Assembly: GCF_022539315.1 (NCBI RefSeq)
Contig: NC_066336.1
Coordinates: 5,088,600-5,152,599, forward strand
Length of the DNA: 64,000 nt
Origin: Serinus canaria
Lineage: Eukaryota; Chordata; Aves; Passeriformes; Fringillidae
Direction of reading: 5' to 3'
Positions 12,761 through 23,935 of the stretch are shown in pieces. The position numbers and the translations under genes were made by a program. Position 1 is the stretch's first letter. Each line of letters opens with the position of its first letter. The notes beneath the pieces were generated by a model. That model searched no databases. It saw only the letters and a list, made by a program, of their open reading frames with translations, and had not been told where the DNA came from.

Positions 12761-14285
12761 GAGTTGTTTCAGGGAAAAATCAACATCCAGCCCCACACGC
12801 ACACACATGTCTGCCCGGCTCGGCGCGGCGCAGGCACTCTGCGGGCTCGGGGCTCGGATGGAGAGCGGCTCGCCCGGAGCGCCGCGCGGTTCGGGAACGC
12901 CGCTCAAAGGGCCCTCGGCTGGGATCAGTCGGTGGCCACCGGCGTGGGCCGGGTGGCAGCGGTGGCACCGCGCTCGGGCCGGGTCTGGCACCGCAGCGCG
13001 GTGGTCCCGCCGGGAGCTCGGCCCCCTGCCACGCTCCCACAGCCTCGGAGCCTCTTCAAGTGCCAGCTCCCGGCGCTGCCAGGGCATTTGACACCTACCC
13101 TGCGAGACAAAACGGCCGAAGCCCAACTCTGGGCTTTGTAACGCTGGGATGAATCGCTGTTTTCTGGTCTCTTTTCACAATGCTGGAAACTTTAACCCGC
13201 AGCCCAGCATCGAGCGAGCATCTCCCTTTCCCCGCTCCTGCAGGAAGGAGAAAGGGATCTGTTTTTCAGAGCCCTGCTGCTGCTAAAATCCCCCAAGGCA
13301 GCAAAAACGTGTGCGTGTGGGAGAGAGACAGAGAGAGGGGAGGAGGGAGAGCGCTGAAGTGGAGGTTCCCAGTACGAAAATAATGCCTTTTATTTTGAAG
13401 AAAGTAATCAGCGCTGAGATCTGGCAACACGTGGGTTTCCCAAAGCCCTTCTGCAGAGACCGTGGCGGCGATAAGAGCCCGTCGCCGCTCGGGCCAGCCA
13501 AGCCGCCCGTCTCCCGTGGCCTCCTGGGGTGCTCCCTATCTCCCTCAGCCATCTCTGCCAGCTCACCCACCGAGGTGTCTGCAATTCCCCAGCACCTCGC
13601 CAGCAGCTCCGGAAAAGCCAAATCCCGGCTCCTGCCTGCCCTTCGCCCATGCCTGCCCCAGCTGAGCAAAACACAGACCCCTCCCCGCCTCCCCCGAGCA
13701 GTTTTTGGGACGGAACCACACCATCCTGCCTTCTGAAGTGAAGCAGCAGGGACCTGAAGCTGCCGTCCTGGGCTGGAGCGGAAAACTGACATCTTGGTGG
13801 TGTTTGTAAACTGAAAAAAGGGAGTGAAACCTTTGCTTTAGGTCACAGCACTTCGTTACTCTAATTCTGGTGTTTTGTTTTCACTATGAGAAGTGGTCAA
13901 GAAGCCAAGCTGTGATTAGCTTACATTTCCAAATGAAAAGTTACTTTGAACCAGAAGAATTAGAAAAGTGTTATTTTAGCAGTTTTGAGACCCGCTCCTC
14001 CTCCCTTTCCAAAGTGATTTCAGTTAGAAACACATACATCTCCAAACCAAACTTCCCATAAACATGTGTTTTTGAGAGATTAATACTCTTTCCACTGATA
14101 AAACCATTTAAATGGGATCCTGAGATTGGTTGTTTCAGGCTCTTGCTCATATCACAGCGAGCCCAAACCCAGCCGAGCCCAGACCTGCCACAGAGGAACA
14201 CTTTTCTTCTCCATTAGAAAGGAATTCACTGTCCAGACTCCATCTTTTCTGGGCCCTGCCTAAGCATCATTATCTGGGTTCAATT

Positions 14286-14325
14286 GAAGTGTAATTGGCA
14301 ACATGTTTTGCTAGGATTACACTTC
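14286..14325. repeat. Short perfect inverted repeat
   Basis: GAAGTGTAAT (14286-14295) and ATTACACTTC (14316-14325) are exact reverse complements separated by 20 bases. The pair sits at the edge of an AT-rich block about 2 kb upstream of the HEYL start. It could be a paired transcription-factor site; nothing shows a structured RNA. Confidence 0.5.
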
Positions 14326-16484
14326 ATTATGAACAGAGCGGGGCCCCCAAACCCACTTCTCCTGTAATCGGATCTGTTCTCCAGCCTGTGCTCCTGGAGA
14401 GCCGTTTCTAACCGACCCCAGGGATCCCAGGGGGGATTGCGAGGGACATCTGAGCCACCCCAGATGGAGCAGAGAGCCCTCACGAGATGGTTCAGTGGAG
14501 ACAGCAGGGAAGGATTAAATGGGCTTAGCTGCGTGAGGGGAGCTGGATTTCGGGAGTGTCACCCATGTCCCACGGGAGGGAGCAGCCAGACCTCCCCCAC
14601 TGCAGACAGGGAGAGCTGGAGTGCAGAAACGGGGGTTCTGCCCCTCCTGGCCTCTCACTTGGTGTCACTGCAGCCAATTCCCACGGTACAGTGACCCCGA
14701 GAGCAGAGCCACAAGCAGTGGGTGACCAACCTCTGCCCAGAGCTGGTTTGCTCTTCCCTGGAGAGCTCCAGGCTTTGCCACAGCCAAACCAGGAATTATC
14801 AGAGGAAATCTCTTCCCAAGCCCTGAATTAACAGCGCTGGCCCCGTGCTCGGGGCTGTTTCCCCTCTGCAATCACAGATTGCAAGCATTGCTGCAATGCC
14901 TGTCCCCATCCCTGGGACCCCTGTGAGACCCTCAGGGACTCAGAGCTGTCCCCTGCTCCTGCTGGCTGTGCCTCTCCGTGGTGGGAACTGTTTCCAGAGG
15001 ATGGGTGTCACGAGGACGGGGCTAAGCCATCCATCACACCCAGCACTAATTGGCTACCCTGCTTCAGAGGCCAAGGAATAAGTGAGCTGCAAAGATTGAT
15101 GTCCCTTCCCTGCAGCAGGAAAAACTCTCCGGGCCAGGACTGAGGGTGGATCCCTGCCAGGGACCTGGGATTGCCTAGGTTTGCCTGTGCCAGGACTGTC
15201 CTGGGGGTGAAGGGCTCCAGACTAAGTGTCCCTGGAGGGGCAATGGTCAACCCAGCCACCAACCCCCCTCCCACGCCGGGACCACGCTGCTCCCTCCCCT
15301 CCCGCCTTCCCAGCTCTGGGAAATGTCCCAGGAGAGCGGCCAGCTGTGAAAAGCTGCAGCAGCTGGAATGTGGGAGGGAGAGCAAGGCTTCTGGAAAGCC
15401 AGAGGCAGCCGAGGAGCAGGACTTATCTGTTACCTCCCCGTGAACTGACACCTCTGGTTTAACCCCGTGCATGCCTGGAATGCCCTGTCCTCACATCTTC
15501 AGTCAACATCACCTCCTAACCTCAGGTCCCACCGCCGCCTGCCAGAGCCACAGCTGTAATTTCCAAGGCAGAGGCCTCACAGGGATGCTGGACAGGATTC
15601 CTGGCTGTGGACAGGCTGCTCCCTCTGTGGCTAAGCAGATTCCTCACGGGCGGGTGGGAGAGCCAGGCAGGGCTTTCAGGAGGTGATTTGGGATGAAAGC
15701 GTGGAGGGATGAATACGGTATCACCTCCGTGCTCTGTCAGATCTGGAGCAGGGCCAGCAGAGGATTGTTTGCCGTGGCTCTGCTCCAAGCCAGAGGCACC
15801 ACAATTGCAAACTCCCCCCCACTTCCCCGGCCCACGCAATCCAGAGCCCGCCCAGCCGACTGCTACGGGCAGTCCAGGGGAGGGAAAAACAACATTTTCC
15901 CACAAACCCGTGGCCTCACCCTTCCCCAGGCAGGGACGGGGCAGATCCTGGAGCTGGAATTCTGCACTGCCCTCACCACCCTGGAAGGGCTGTCTGTGTC
16001 CTCACACCTCTTGCCCCACAGCGGGTCTGGGAATGTGGCTCAGCTCTGCAATCCCATGGGATGGGGCTCCAGAGGCTGCACCTGCCGAGCTCACAGCTGG
16101 GACACCCTGCAGCTGCTGCTGTCCCCTTGAGTCTGTGCCACCCTGTGTCACCAGGGCAGTAGGGGCTGAGGGACAGGATCCATCCTGCTCTGGAATCAGC
16201 AGAACATCCTGATGGTTTAGCATCAGACACCACCAGTGGGTTGGGCCCTAGACATGCCTCAGTTTCCCCACCCATAATGGTGCTGCTGCACTGGGCACTC
16301 TCTTTACAGAGAAGCCACAATGAGTGATAATTGATATTGCACCAAACCTGCCCACAGACGGGGTCACTGCATGTCCAAGAGCCCCTGAGATCAGGGCTCC
16401 CCTGTGGCCACCCAGAGAGGACTGAAGACTTGTTGCCACTGGACACTGGGCTGCTCCTCTCTGGTGTTTTGTACCCAGAGAGCA

Positions 16485-16722
16485 TGATGGGGACAAGGTG
16501 AGGGTGATAGGGACAAGGTGAGGGTGGTGGGGACAAGGTGAGGGTGATGGGGACAAGGTGAGGGTGGTGGGGGGACAAGGTGAGGGTGGTGGGGACAAGG
16601 TGAGGGTGATGGGGACAAGGTGAGGGTGATAGGGACAAGGTGAGGGTGGTGGGGACAAGGTGAGGGTGATGGGGACAAGGTGAGGGTGATAGGGACAAGG
16701 TGAGGGTGATGGGGCACAGGTG
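16485..16722. repeat. 20-bp minisatellite, about 12 copies
   Basis: Tandem copies of GATGGGGACAAGGTGAGGGT alternate between GATGGGG, GATAGGG and GGTGGGG at the junction; one copy has two extra G. The repeats are G-rich on the plus strand. Open frames through it encode repeated SPSPCPHHPHLV-type peptides and are not genes. Confidence 0.9.
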
Positions 16723-18629
16723 AGCTGCTGTGGCACAGGATGGTCCCCATGACCATCCTGCAGCCCTGGGTTCCATCTCTCACCCTCAGGGATGGATGAG
16801 CCAGCCTGGAGGTGCCAGCCCCGCTCCCACCTCTGGCCACCTCTGCAGCCTTGGATGGCCCTAGGGAACTCTTCCTTCACTCCTGCTAGGAAACAAGAGG
16901 AGCTGGGATGGGAAAACCCGTGGCTGGTGAGGCAAGGTCCTGGCCTTCCCCCGGGGCCAGTCCCTAGGGCTCCGGGGAACACAATGCCTTTGTTTGGGAC
17001 TTGGCCTGAGCAAGGAGCCCTTCCCTCGCTCAGCCCCAAAACACCAACCCTTCAAAAGGCCTGTCCTCCCCCTCCCCTTCCCCCAGCAATGCTAATGTGC
17101 CAGGCCTCTTCTCATGAACCCTGGGAGAGATCAGGCTGGTAGACAGTTTCACCACTTGTTAAATGTGTGTTTAGCGATCTTGTGAGTAGACAAGAACAAA
17201 TACAAACAAGCCGGGCTGGAGAGCCCCTGCCCCTCCGCCCTGCCTGGAACGCAGCAGCCCCAAAGCCTTTCTTCTCTAACCACTTCAAACTTTCATTTCT
17301 TCTGAAGCCACAACAAGGCACACTTTGTAAAGCAAATGAGTAAACAGCAACTTTCAGCTTAAAAGGAAAACAAGGGGGAGGGACTGTTTTTAATTACTGG
17401 ATTTTAAAAAGGGCTTTATTCTGTTAATTGCTTTCTGTTGTAAAATGTTCTCCTGCACACAGCCCTGGTTCTAGCTGCGTTGCTGCTGGCCAGATGGCAC
17501 TGCAGAGGCAGTGACAGCATGTGCCTGTGCTGCTTGGCTACACAAGTGCCTTTAACATTCGCAGACATCACCCCCGAGCCCTCCCAGCCTCCTGGAAGTG
17601 ACACGAGGCACCGAGCCTGGCTCAGACGTGGCCGCTGCTTTGGCATGTCCAACCCCCGCCACTTCCAGAGCATCGGCACGCACGGAAAAGCCTCTGCAGC
17701 TTTCAGGGCCAGCTCCCAAAAGGGGCTGGTTGCTGCTGATCGCCTCGGCTGCAGTGTCACCGATGTTCGGTGTTCGTGCGAGGTGCTGAGCTCAGCCCGG
17801 TCCCACCCTCGGGGTGACGGAGCTGCGGGTCTGGCGTGCGTGGAGGCATCCGGGGCTCTCCGTGTGTGCAGCCGTGCCAAACGGATTCCGAGCGCAGCCC
17901 TGCTGATCACAGCCAGCCCGGGAGACACCCCGAGCCCGGGGAAACAGATGGGCTGAAAACAGAGAGCTCAGGGGTGCACGGCAGGATCTGGAGCAGCAAC
18001 GCCACCAGTGAGGTTGTCACCGTGCTGGGGACAGATGGCACCGGGAAGGGGCAGGGAGAGGTGGCAGTGGGAGACTCTTCTGCAATTGGATCGGCCCCAG
18101 GAGGGAGGGAAGGAAATGGAGCGGGGATGGCCTTGGGCTCCCGGCACATGGAGACCCTGAAGCCCTCACTGCATCCCAGGTGCTGCAGGGGTTTCCACAA
18201 AGATGCCTCAGAGGGGGCCCAGGCAGTGAGGGGAGGAGGGAGAGGTGTTTGTTCCCAATGTGGAGCTCACAGGAGCTCACACTCCTCCCTCCCTTGCCGG
18301 CCTCCAGGAGGGAGCACAGACGTGTCTGGGGAAACAGGGACAAGGAGGCTCCCAGCCTGCAGGGGAAGGGATCATCCCCTGGCCCTTCCAGCGCAGAGGA
18401 GGGGAAGTGCACATCCAGAGGGCTTCCAAAGCCACCAGCCCTCCGCCACAGAGGCCCCAGGGTCAGGGATCACGCAGAGTTCAGGGCAGGGGCGAAGCTG
18501 CAGCGCTCGGGCTGGCCCGGGGGGAAGCTGCTCCCCCCCGCACTTCCAGCTCCTGGCTCTGCCTCCTGGCCTCTCCCCACTTAGAGGGTCCCTCACCACC
18601 ACCCGCTGCTGTTTTCCATGCTGGGAGAG

Positions 18630-18998
18630 ACCCTTAAAGTCGAGTCTAACCATTAACCCAGCACCACCATGCTCTCCATTAAACCCTGTCCCCAAGTGCC
18701 ACATCCGTGTGGTTTTAAACACTTCCAGAGATGGTGATTCCACACTGCCCTGGGCAGCTCATTCCATTGCCTGACCACCCTTCCAGTGAAGATTTTTTTC
18801 CTATTATCCAATCGAAACTTCCCCTGGCATACTTTGATGATGTTTCCTCTCATCCTGTTCCCTGGGAGCAGAGCCTGACCCCTCCCCTGGCTGTCCCCTC
18901 CTGTCAGAGAGCTGTGCCAGCCAGGGGGTCCCCCCGATCCCCCTTTTCTCCCAGCTCACCCCCCCCCAGCTCCTCCTCATCCGACCTCTGCTCCATGG
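18630..18998 (-). mobile_element. CR1 LINE 3' fragment
   Basis: The minus strand translates, over about 18653-18853, to the CR1 ORF2 C-terminal signature (KFRLDNRKKIFTGRVVRQWN, then LP..V..). The plus strand reads as the well-known antisense of avian CR1: CATTAACCCAGCACC, then a CCAGAGATGGTGATTCCAC stretch, then the ATCCAATCGAAACTTCCCCTGG box. This is a truncated, inactive copy, typical of bird genomes. Confidence 0.9.
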
Positions 18999-21309
18999 AG
19001 CTGCTTTAATCAGGAAATCTCCTCCCAAAAAACAAACTCAGGAGAGAGCAGCGGCAGCCAGAGGTGCTTTGAGCCCGCCGTGCCCATGGCATCAGGCAGC
19101 TTTTCCTGCCCTTTCCTGCGCCCACCGCAGCGGGGGTTCGGCTCCTGCCAGCAGCCAGCAGCTGCTGCTGAATGCTCACTTTCTCTAATTGAATAGCAGG
19201 AAGTTCAGTCTCGTTCCTTCGCCTTTCAGGCTGTCAGCTGGAACAATCGCCCACCTGTGGCACCACCCCGGGGATATAAATAAGGAACAAAACACAATCG
19301 CTGCCCGAGGAATGGCTGGCGTTCCCAGCAGATCTGCCGATAGCGAGTGCCACGCTGCGTGCCCGCACTCGGGAGAGGTGTCTGTGCCGCGGCCGGACAC
19401 ACGGACAGCCCCGGGAGCGACTTCCATGCGCTGGAAGGAGCGCCCAGAGCGCAGGAGGGGATGGACGGGGAGGAGCGGCGAGCGCGAGTGGAGCTCTGCG
19501 AGGACTCGGGTGACAAACCCCAGCTCACTGCCGGGGTGCCCGGTGTTCCCATCCTGCGCTGGGATTGTCGGCCAGCTGCCCCGTGTCTCCGGGACAGAGT
19601 CCGGAGTGCGCTGGTGGCTCCCTCGCTGCTTTTTTCCCCGTTTCTCCGAGCGCTGCCAGAGCGGCTGCGAAGCCAAGAGGCGGCGAGCGCTCCTTCCTGG
19701 AGCTGCGCCTCCCCCGCCGCCACCCAAGGCGCTTCCCCGCCACCTCCGACACTCGGCACTCGCATCATCAGTTCACAGCCGGGCCCCTGCTCCCGCCGGG
19801 ATGCTCCCGAGGCCGCGGCCGGCACAGCTGGGCTGGATCTGACAGCTCGGCGCAGCTGGAAGGAGCCCAGCTGAGGATGGGGATGGAGGGAGGTGCGGCG
19901 CGGACCCTCCGGGAGCGGGGAGAGGCGGCTGGGAGGGCAGTGGGAGCCACCAGCACGCACACGCACAGGCCAACGCTGCTGCCACAAGAGGAAATTATTA
20001 ATTTGCTGGGAATAAAGTCGGCAGCGAGTCAAAAACCATCCTTCTCCCGATGTGCTGGAGAAAAGGCTCCCAGCCTCCCCTGGCGCCCTCCCTGCCAGCA
20101 GCCCTGCTGCCTTTGTCCGGATGGACAGGCTGGCACAGGGGCACCTCGTCCCCACGGTGATGGAATGTGGATGGGCTGGGCACCCTGTCCCCATGCCGGG
20201 ATTCACCCAGACATGGCAGCTCTGCTCCCAGCATGGCACCTGTGGCACCTCAACTCCTGGTGCCACGGCAGGGGATGTGCCCCCCTCCCTGATACCCTTT
20301 GTCCCCACATCACAGCGCTTCCCTGTTTGTTTTCCCACTGCTGCCTCCCTCCAGCTCCCCGAGTGGAGCCGGGGTATTCAGGGCTCACAGCCTGAATGAA
20401 GCCAGATCCCTGGACACATTCCTGTGGTTGTTGCCTTTTTTTTTTTTTTTCCTATCCCTTTTTCTCTTTCTTCCCCCCTCCTCTTCTCCCTCTCTTGGCA
20501 CAAGCTAAAGGATTCAAAAGGAAGCCAGGCTTGGCAGACACAGGGGGAGGAGGGAGTGGGGAGATGAAAGAAGGCCTCTCTCCAGCTTTCTTTCCAGTTC
20601 CCACACTCAGCCGGTGCAGAGAGTTCCTAATGATTCCCAGCCGCACCTGGAGGAGGTCTGTTTGTGCAGCCAGCAGGACAGGCCCCCATCACCCCACCCC
20701 TGCCATATGGGGTGGCCCCACAGCCCCCCAGCCAGGTCACGCTGGGTGACAAAGTGTCTGAGGTGGCACTTAAGGACTTGTGTCCCACGCCGGAATTGGC
20801 ACTGAGGACGATCTCTGCGTGCCCAGCTTGGTGGGCTTCAAGCAGCTGCCCCTCCCCATGGAGGTCAAACCCTCCAGGGGGAGGGCTGGGGACAGTCCGG
20901 GGGCTCAGGTGGCCCCCGGGGCTGTGCTGAGGCAGAGATGCCCGTTCACACCCCCAAACACGCACCTGAAGGGAAGGAGCACCAGGTGGCACCGGGGAGG
21001 GCGGTGATGCCACTTAGGGCACCAAAGGGAGGGGACATCGGCCACCAGGTCACCTCTGGCTGCACTCGCAGCCCTCCACGCCCTCTCGTGGCACCTGCTC
21101 AGCACCACAACTGTCCCCGTCCCTGTTCCTGTCCCCATCCCTGGGGCAAACGCATCCCCATGGATGGACCTGAATTCCAGCAAGGACACCAATGTCCACT
21201 CGTGCTCCAATTACCACCAAAATTCAGCGCAGCCAAGCTTCCCTCACAGTGCAATCGGGGCAGGTTTTTCCTCATTTATCCTCCCTGGCATCCTCAGCTT
21301 CTCTGGGCA

Positions 21310-21480
21310 ACCGCTGCCAGGGCCTCACCACGCTCAGAGGGGAGGATTTCTCCCAATATCCAATCGAAATCTACATTCCTTCAGTTTAAACCCATTCTCC
21401 CTCACCCTATCACTCCACGCCCTTGCCCAAAGTCCTTTTCCAGCTCTCCCCCAGCCCCAGAAGGTCCCGAGACCCCTCTG
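21310..21480 (-). mobile_element. CR1 LINE fragment
   Basis: The plus strand carries TCTCCCAATATCCAATCGAA followed by TTCAGTTTAAACCCATTCTCC and CCTATCACTCCA, the antisense of a CR1 ORF2 segment. The minus strand gives FKLKECRFRLDIGRN, matching the family's FKLKEGRFRLDIRK motif. Boundaries are approximate. Confidence 0.8.
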
Positions 21481-21502
21481 CTCTGCTCTGCTCTGCTCTG
21501 CT
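21480..21502. repeat. (CTCTG)n microsatellite
   Basis: About five copies of a 5-bp CTCTG unit directly follow the CR1 fragment. Confidence 0.85.
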
Positions 21503-22051
21503 GGCAGGGGGATTATGGCACAGCCCCATCCGGCCCAGCGCTGCCAGCACAGCTTTGAAGTGCAGCCCCGGTAACGGAGCCCTCGCTGCAGGAATGGGAA
21601 AGCGCCAGGACAGGGAGATCTCCTCCCCCATGGGCAGAGCTGGGAAAACGAGGCAGTTCTTCCTAAAAGGGCATCTCCAGGCAGGGGGAGCAGGCTGGGT
21701 TTGCTCAGTGTGCCCAAGATCTTTGCCCTCTGGTTGGATCTTTGCTCCAGCCCAGCGGGCAAAGGGTCATTCCCAGCTCCCACAGATCCATCCCCACCGA
21801 GACATCCACCGGGGGACAGCAACAATTCCCAGCCAGGGAAGGTGGTGGTGGGTGCACCTGGCGAGGGGCCAGCCCTGCACACGGAGCTGGAGCATCTCCA
21901 GAGGAGCTGGCCCAGCCCGGAGCTGCCTCTTGGCACCGGGAGGCTCCGGCTGCCCCCGCGGCCGGCAGCGGCTCCGCACCCGCCCCGTTGAGTCACGGCT
22001 TCGTTGGTGGCCCCGGCGGCTCTGGCTGGCCCTGGCTGTGCTCAGGGGGGA

Positions 22052-22101
22052 CCATTTTAGGCGCTGGTGACAGAGGTGTCAGCAAGCACGGCTAAAAATA
22101 G
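22052..22101. promoter_or_regulatory. CArG box plus MEF2 site, candidate muscle enhancer
   Basis: CCATTTTAGG (22052-22061) fits the SRF CArG box CC(A/T)6GG. CTAAAAATAG (22092-22101) fits the MEF2 consensus YTA(A/T)4TAR. They are 40 bases apart in otherwise GC-rich sequence. The flanking genes are NT5C1A (skeletal and cardiac muscle, known) and HEYL (vascular smooth muscle, known). Function is inferred from motifs and spacing only. Confidence 0.4.
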
Positions 22102-22536
22102 CGGTGTTGAAGGGACGAGATGGTCGGGCTGCTCAAATCCTGGCACGGCCCCGCCGGGGCTGATAGCAAGTGCCCTTTGCTTGTTCTCCTGCCGCCGGGT
22201 CCCCTTATCTGTCCTTCCAGCCCCGGGTGTTTCTGTCACCCTGTCACCAGGTCCCCTGCCCTGACATTTTATCCCCCTGGGATGGCTGCAGGTTCCTGCT
22301 CGGGGTTGTTGGCGCCAATTCCGCCCTCCAGGGAGGATGTAAAACTGAAGGTGCTGCAGAGGAGCTCCCACCTGGGCCACAGGACAGGCCTGGATCTGCA
22401 TGGCCCCCACACACCAGGATCTGCAGGGGTTTCACGGCGCTTCAGAGCACTCCTGGGTTTCTGCTTTCCCTTCCTAAGGAGCTGGAATCACCCTCTGTTC
22501 CCTCTGGATCATTCATCAGATTTAGATTCACCATCC

Positions 22537-22700
22537 TAGGAAGCGTTCAAGGCAAGGTTGGACTGGGCTTGGAGCACCCTGGGACAGGGGGAGGTGTCCC
22601 TGCCCAAGCCAGGGAGTGGCACTGGATGATCTTTAAGTGGCACTGGATGATCTTTAGTTCCCTTCCCAAACCAGTCTGGGATTCCATGGTGATGGGGAAA
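22537..22700 (+). mobile_element. CR1 LINE 3' end, plus orientation
   Basis: The sequence follows the CR1 3' end: AGCGTTCAAGGCAAGGTTGG, a GGAGGTGTCCCTGCCCA segment, and GGATGATCTTTA then CCCTTCCCAAACC. A 21-base piece (AGTGGCACTGGATGATCTTT) is tandemly doubled at about 22616-22659. This is an old, truncated copy. Confidence 0.8.
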
Positions 22701-22956
22701 CTGAGGCAGGGATGTGCCACAGCTCCCCCGGTGCACACAAAGGACCAGGAGAGCAGAGCCCATGCTCTGCCCAACCTCCCTGCCACGCTCAGCAGGGCTG
22801 TCCCCCTCTCCCACGACACCCCACAAGTTCTGGGGGTTAAATCCTGATTCGTCATGAGCAGCAGCTCCTGCTATTCAGGGTGGTGATTACCTCGGGAACA
22901 TCTGTGCTGACAATTGCTGAGTGGCAGCATAATTCCCACCAGCTCTGCCTCCGCCT

Positions 22957-22980
22957 CCTCCTCCTCCTCCTCCTCCTCCT
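22957..22980. repeat. (CTC)n microsatellite
   Basis: A perfect CTC/CCT trinucleotide run of about eight units. Confidence 0.9.
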
Positions 22981-23929
22981 GCACGGGCTTCGTTTCAAAG
23001 CACGCTCCCTGCAAAGCCCTGCCATGCCTGATCAAGGGAAAAGCTGGGAAGACAGGCAGCAGAATCAAAGGCAAAGCCGAGCCAGGCATCCCAAATCCAC
23101 CTGCACAAAGCTCCCCCCGTCCCTCAGTGCCTCACAAGAGCTTGGGGTTGCCCTCACAGTTTTGGCTTTGCTGTGGACACCCCGCCCTCCCAGGGCTGCA
23201 CGGACACACCTGGGCTTTCCCTGGTGCACCTCACGCTGGAATCTGGGCTGGAATTGGATTTATTTTTCTTTTTTTTTCCCCTCCATCAAGCATCTGGTGG
23301 AAGATCACAGCAGGGTTAGGGATGGGCTGGGGGAAGGCACTCCAGGGAAGCAGGATCGCTCTGCCGAGGGCCATCCACCCCTTAAACGCACACCCAGAGC
23401 AGGGATGCTGCCCCGGGGCCCACGGACATTCCTTGGCTATATTTGGTGATGGATGGAGAATTTGCTGCTTCCCCTGAGTCCATCTGTTCCCCTGACCGGC
23501 AGGGAGGAGCTGCAGTGTCGCTGCTCGGATGGAGCCGGTACTTCAGCAGCCATAAATCTCCTCTGCTGAGCCTGTGCTGCCTCCCACCTGTTGGCTGGGA
23601 GAAGATCAAGCTGACAAAAGTCTCCTGCCAAGCTGTATTTTTATCCAGGGCTCCATCACGAGCCCAGGTGCCCCACAAAAGCTGCTCACGAAGCACAGGG
23701 AGGTGGTTGTACCACAGCACATCCCACCCCTGGAATCCCACCTCTCCCACAGGTCTCCAGTCCCAAAGTAGGAGCTTGAATCACATTTTCTGAATTCTTT
23801 TAAACCCCCAAACCCCTTTTTCCTTCTTGTCACGCCTGCCCCATCACCATAAAACCTGGGAGGTCCCAAAGCAGGGAGCTCAGAGCCCTCACTGTGAGAA
23901 CAGAGGGAGCAGGGCTGGGACCAGCACGG

Positions 23930-23935
23930 TTTATT
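23930..23935 (-). terminator. NT5C1A: Possible NT5C1A polyadenylation signal
   Basis: AATAAA on the minus strand, 2.38 kb past the NT5C1A stop codon. Other weaker candidates exist nearer (ATTAAA at about 25.48 kb) and farther (AATAAA near 23.26 kb), so the 3' UTR length of NT5C1A is not settled here. Confidence 0.3.

Larger units (their letters stand above)
12800..23900. other. Non-coding interval between HEYL and NT5C1A
   Basis: No conserved coding exon is seen. The long open frames, for example at 19.2-20.3 kb on the minus strand, lie in GC-rich sequence, overlap in several frames and have no recognisable domain. The interval holds a 20-bp minisatellite, three CR1 fragments, a CArG/MEF2 cluster and an AT-rich block at 13.85-14.33 kb, each listed separately. 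A TATA-like string (GATATAAATAAGG, about 19274-19283) precedes a GC-rich stretch and could drive a non-coding transcript. Confidence 0.5.

Noticed and set aside
11729..12762. Plus-strand open frames of 210-310 aa with 14-aa repeats opposite HEYL exon 1
   Set aside because: They are kept open only because the 42-bp minisatellite is a multiple of three; three frames and both strands show it, and none has a domain.
16248..17039. Minus-strand frames of 150-267 aa encoding repeated SPSPCPHHPHLV-like peptide
   Set aside because: Translation of the 20-bp minisatellite; no conserved sequence outside the array.
19226..20338. 370-aa minus-strand open frame
   Set aside because: It lies in GC-rich DNA with overlapping long frames on both strands, with no recognisable domain and no splice or start context.
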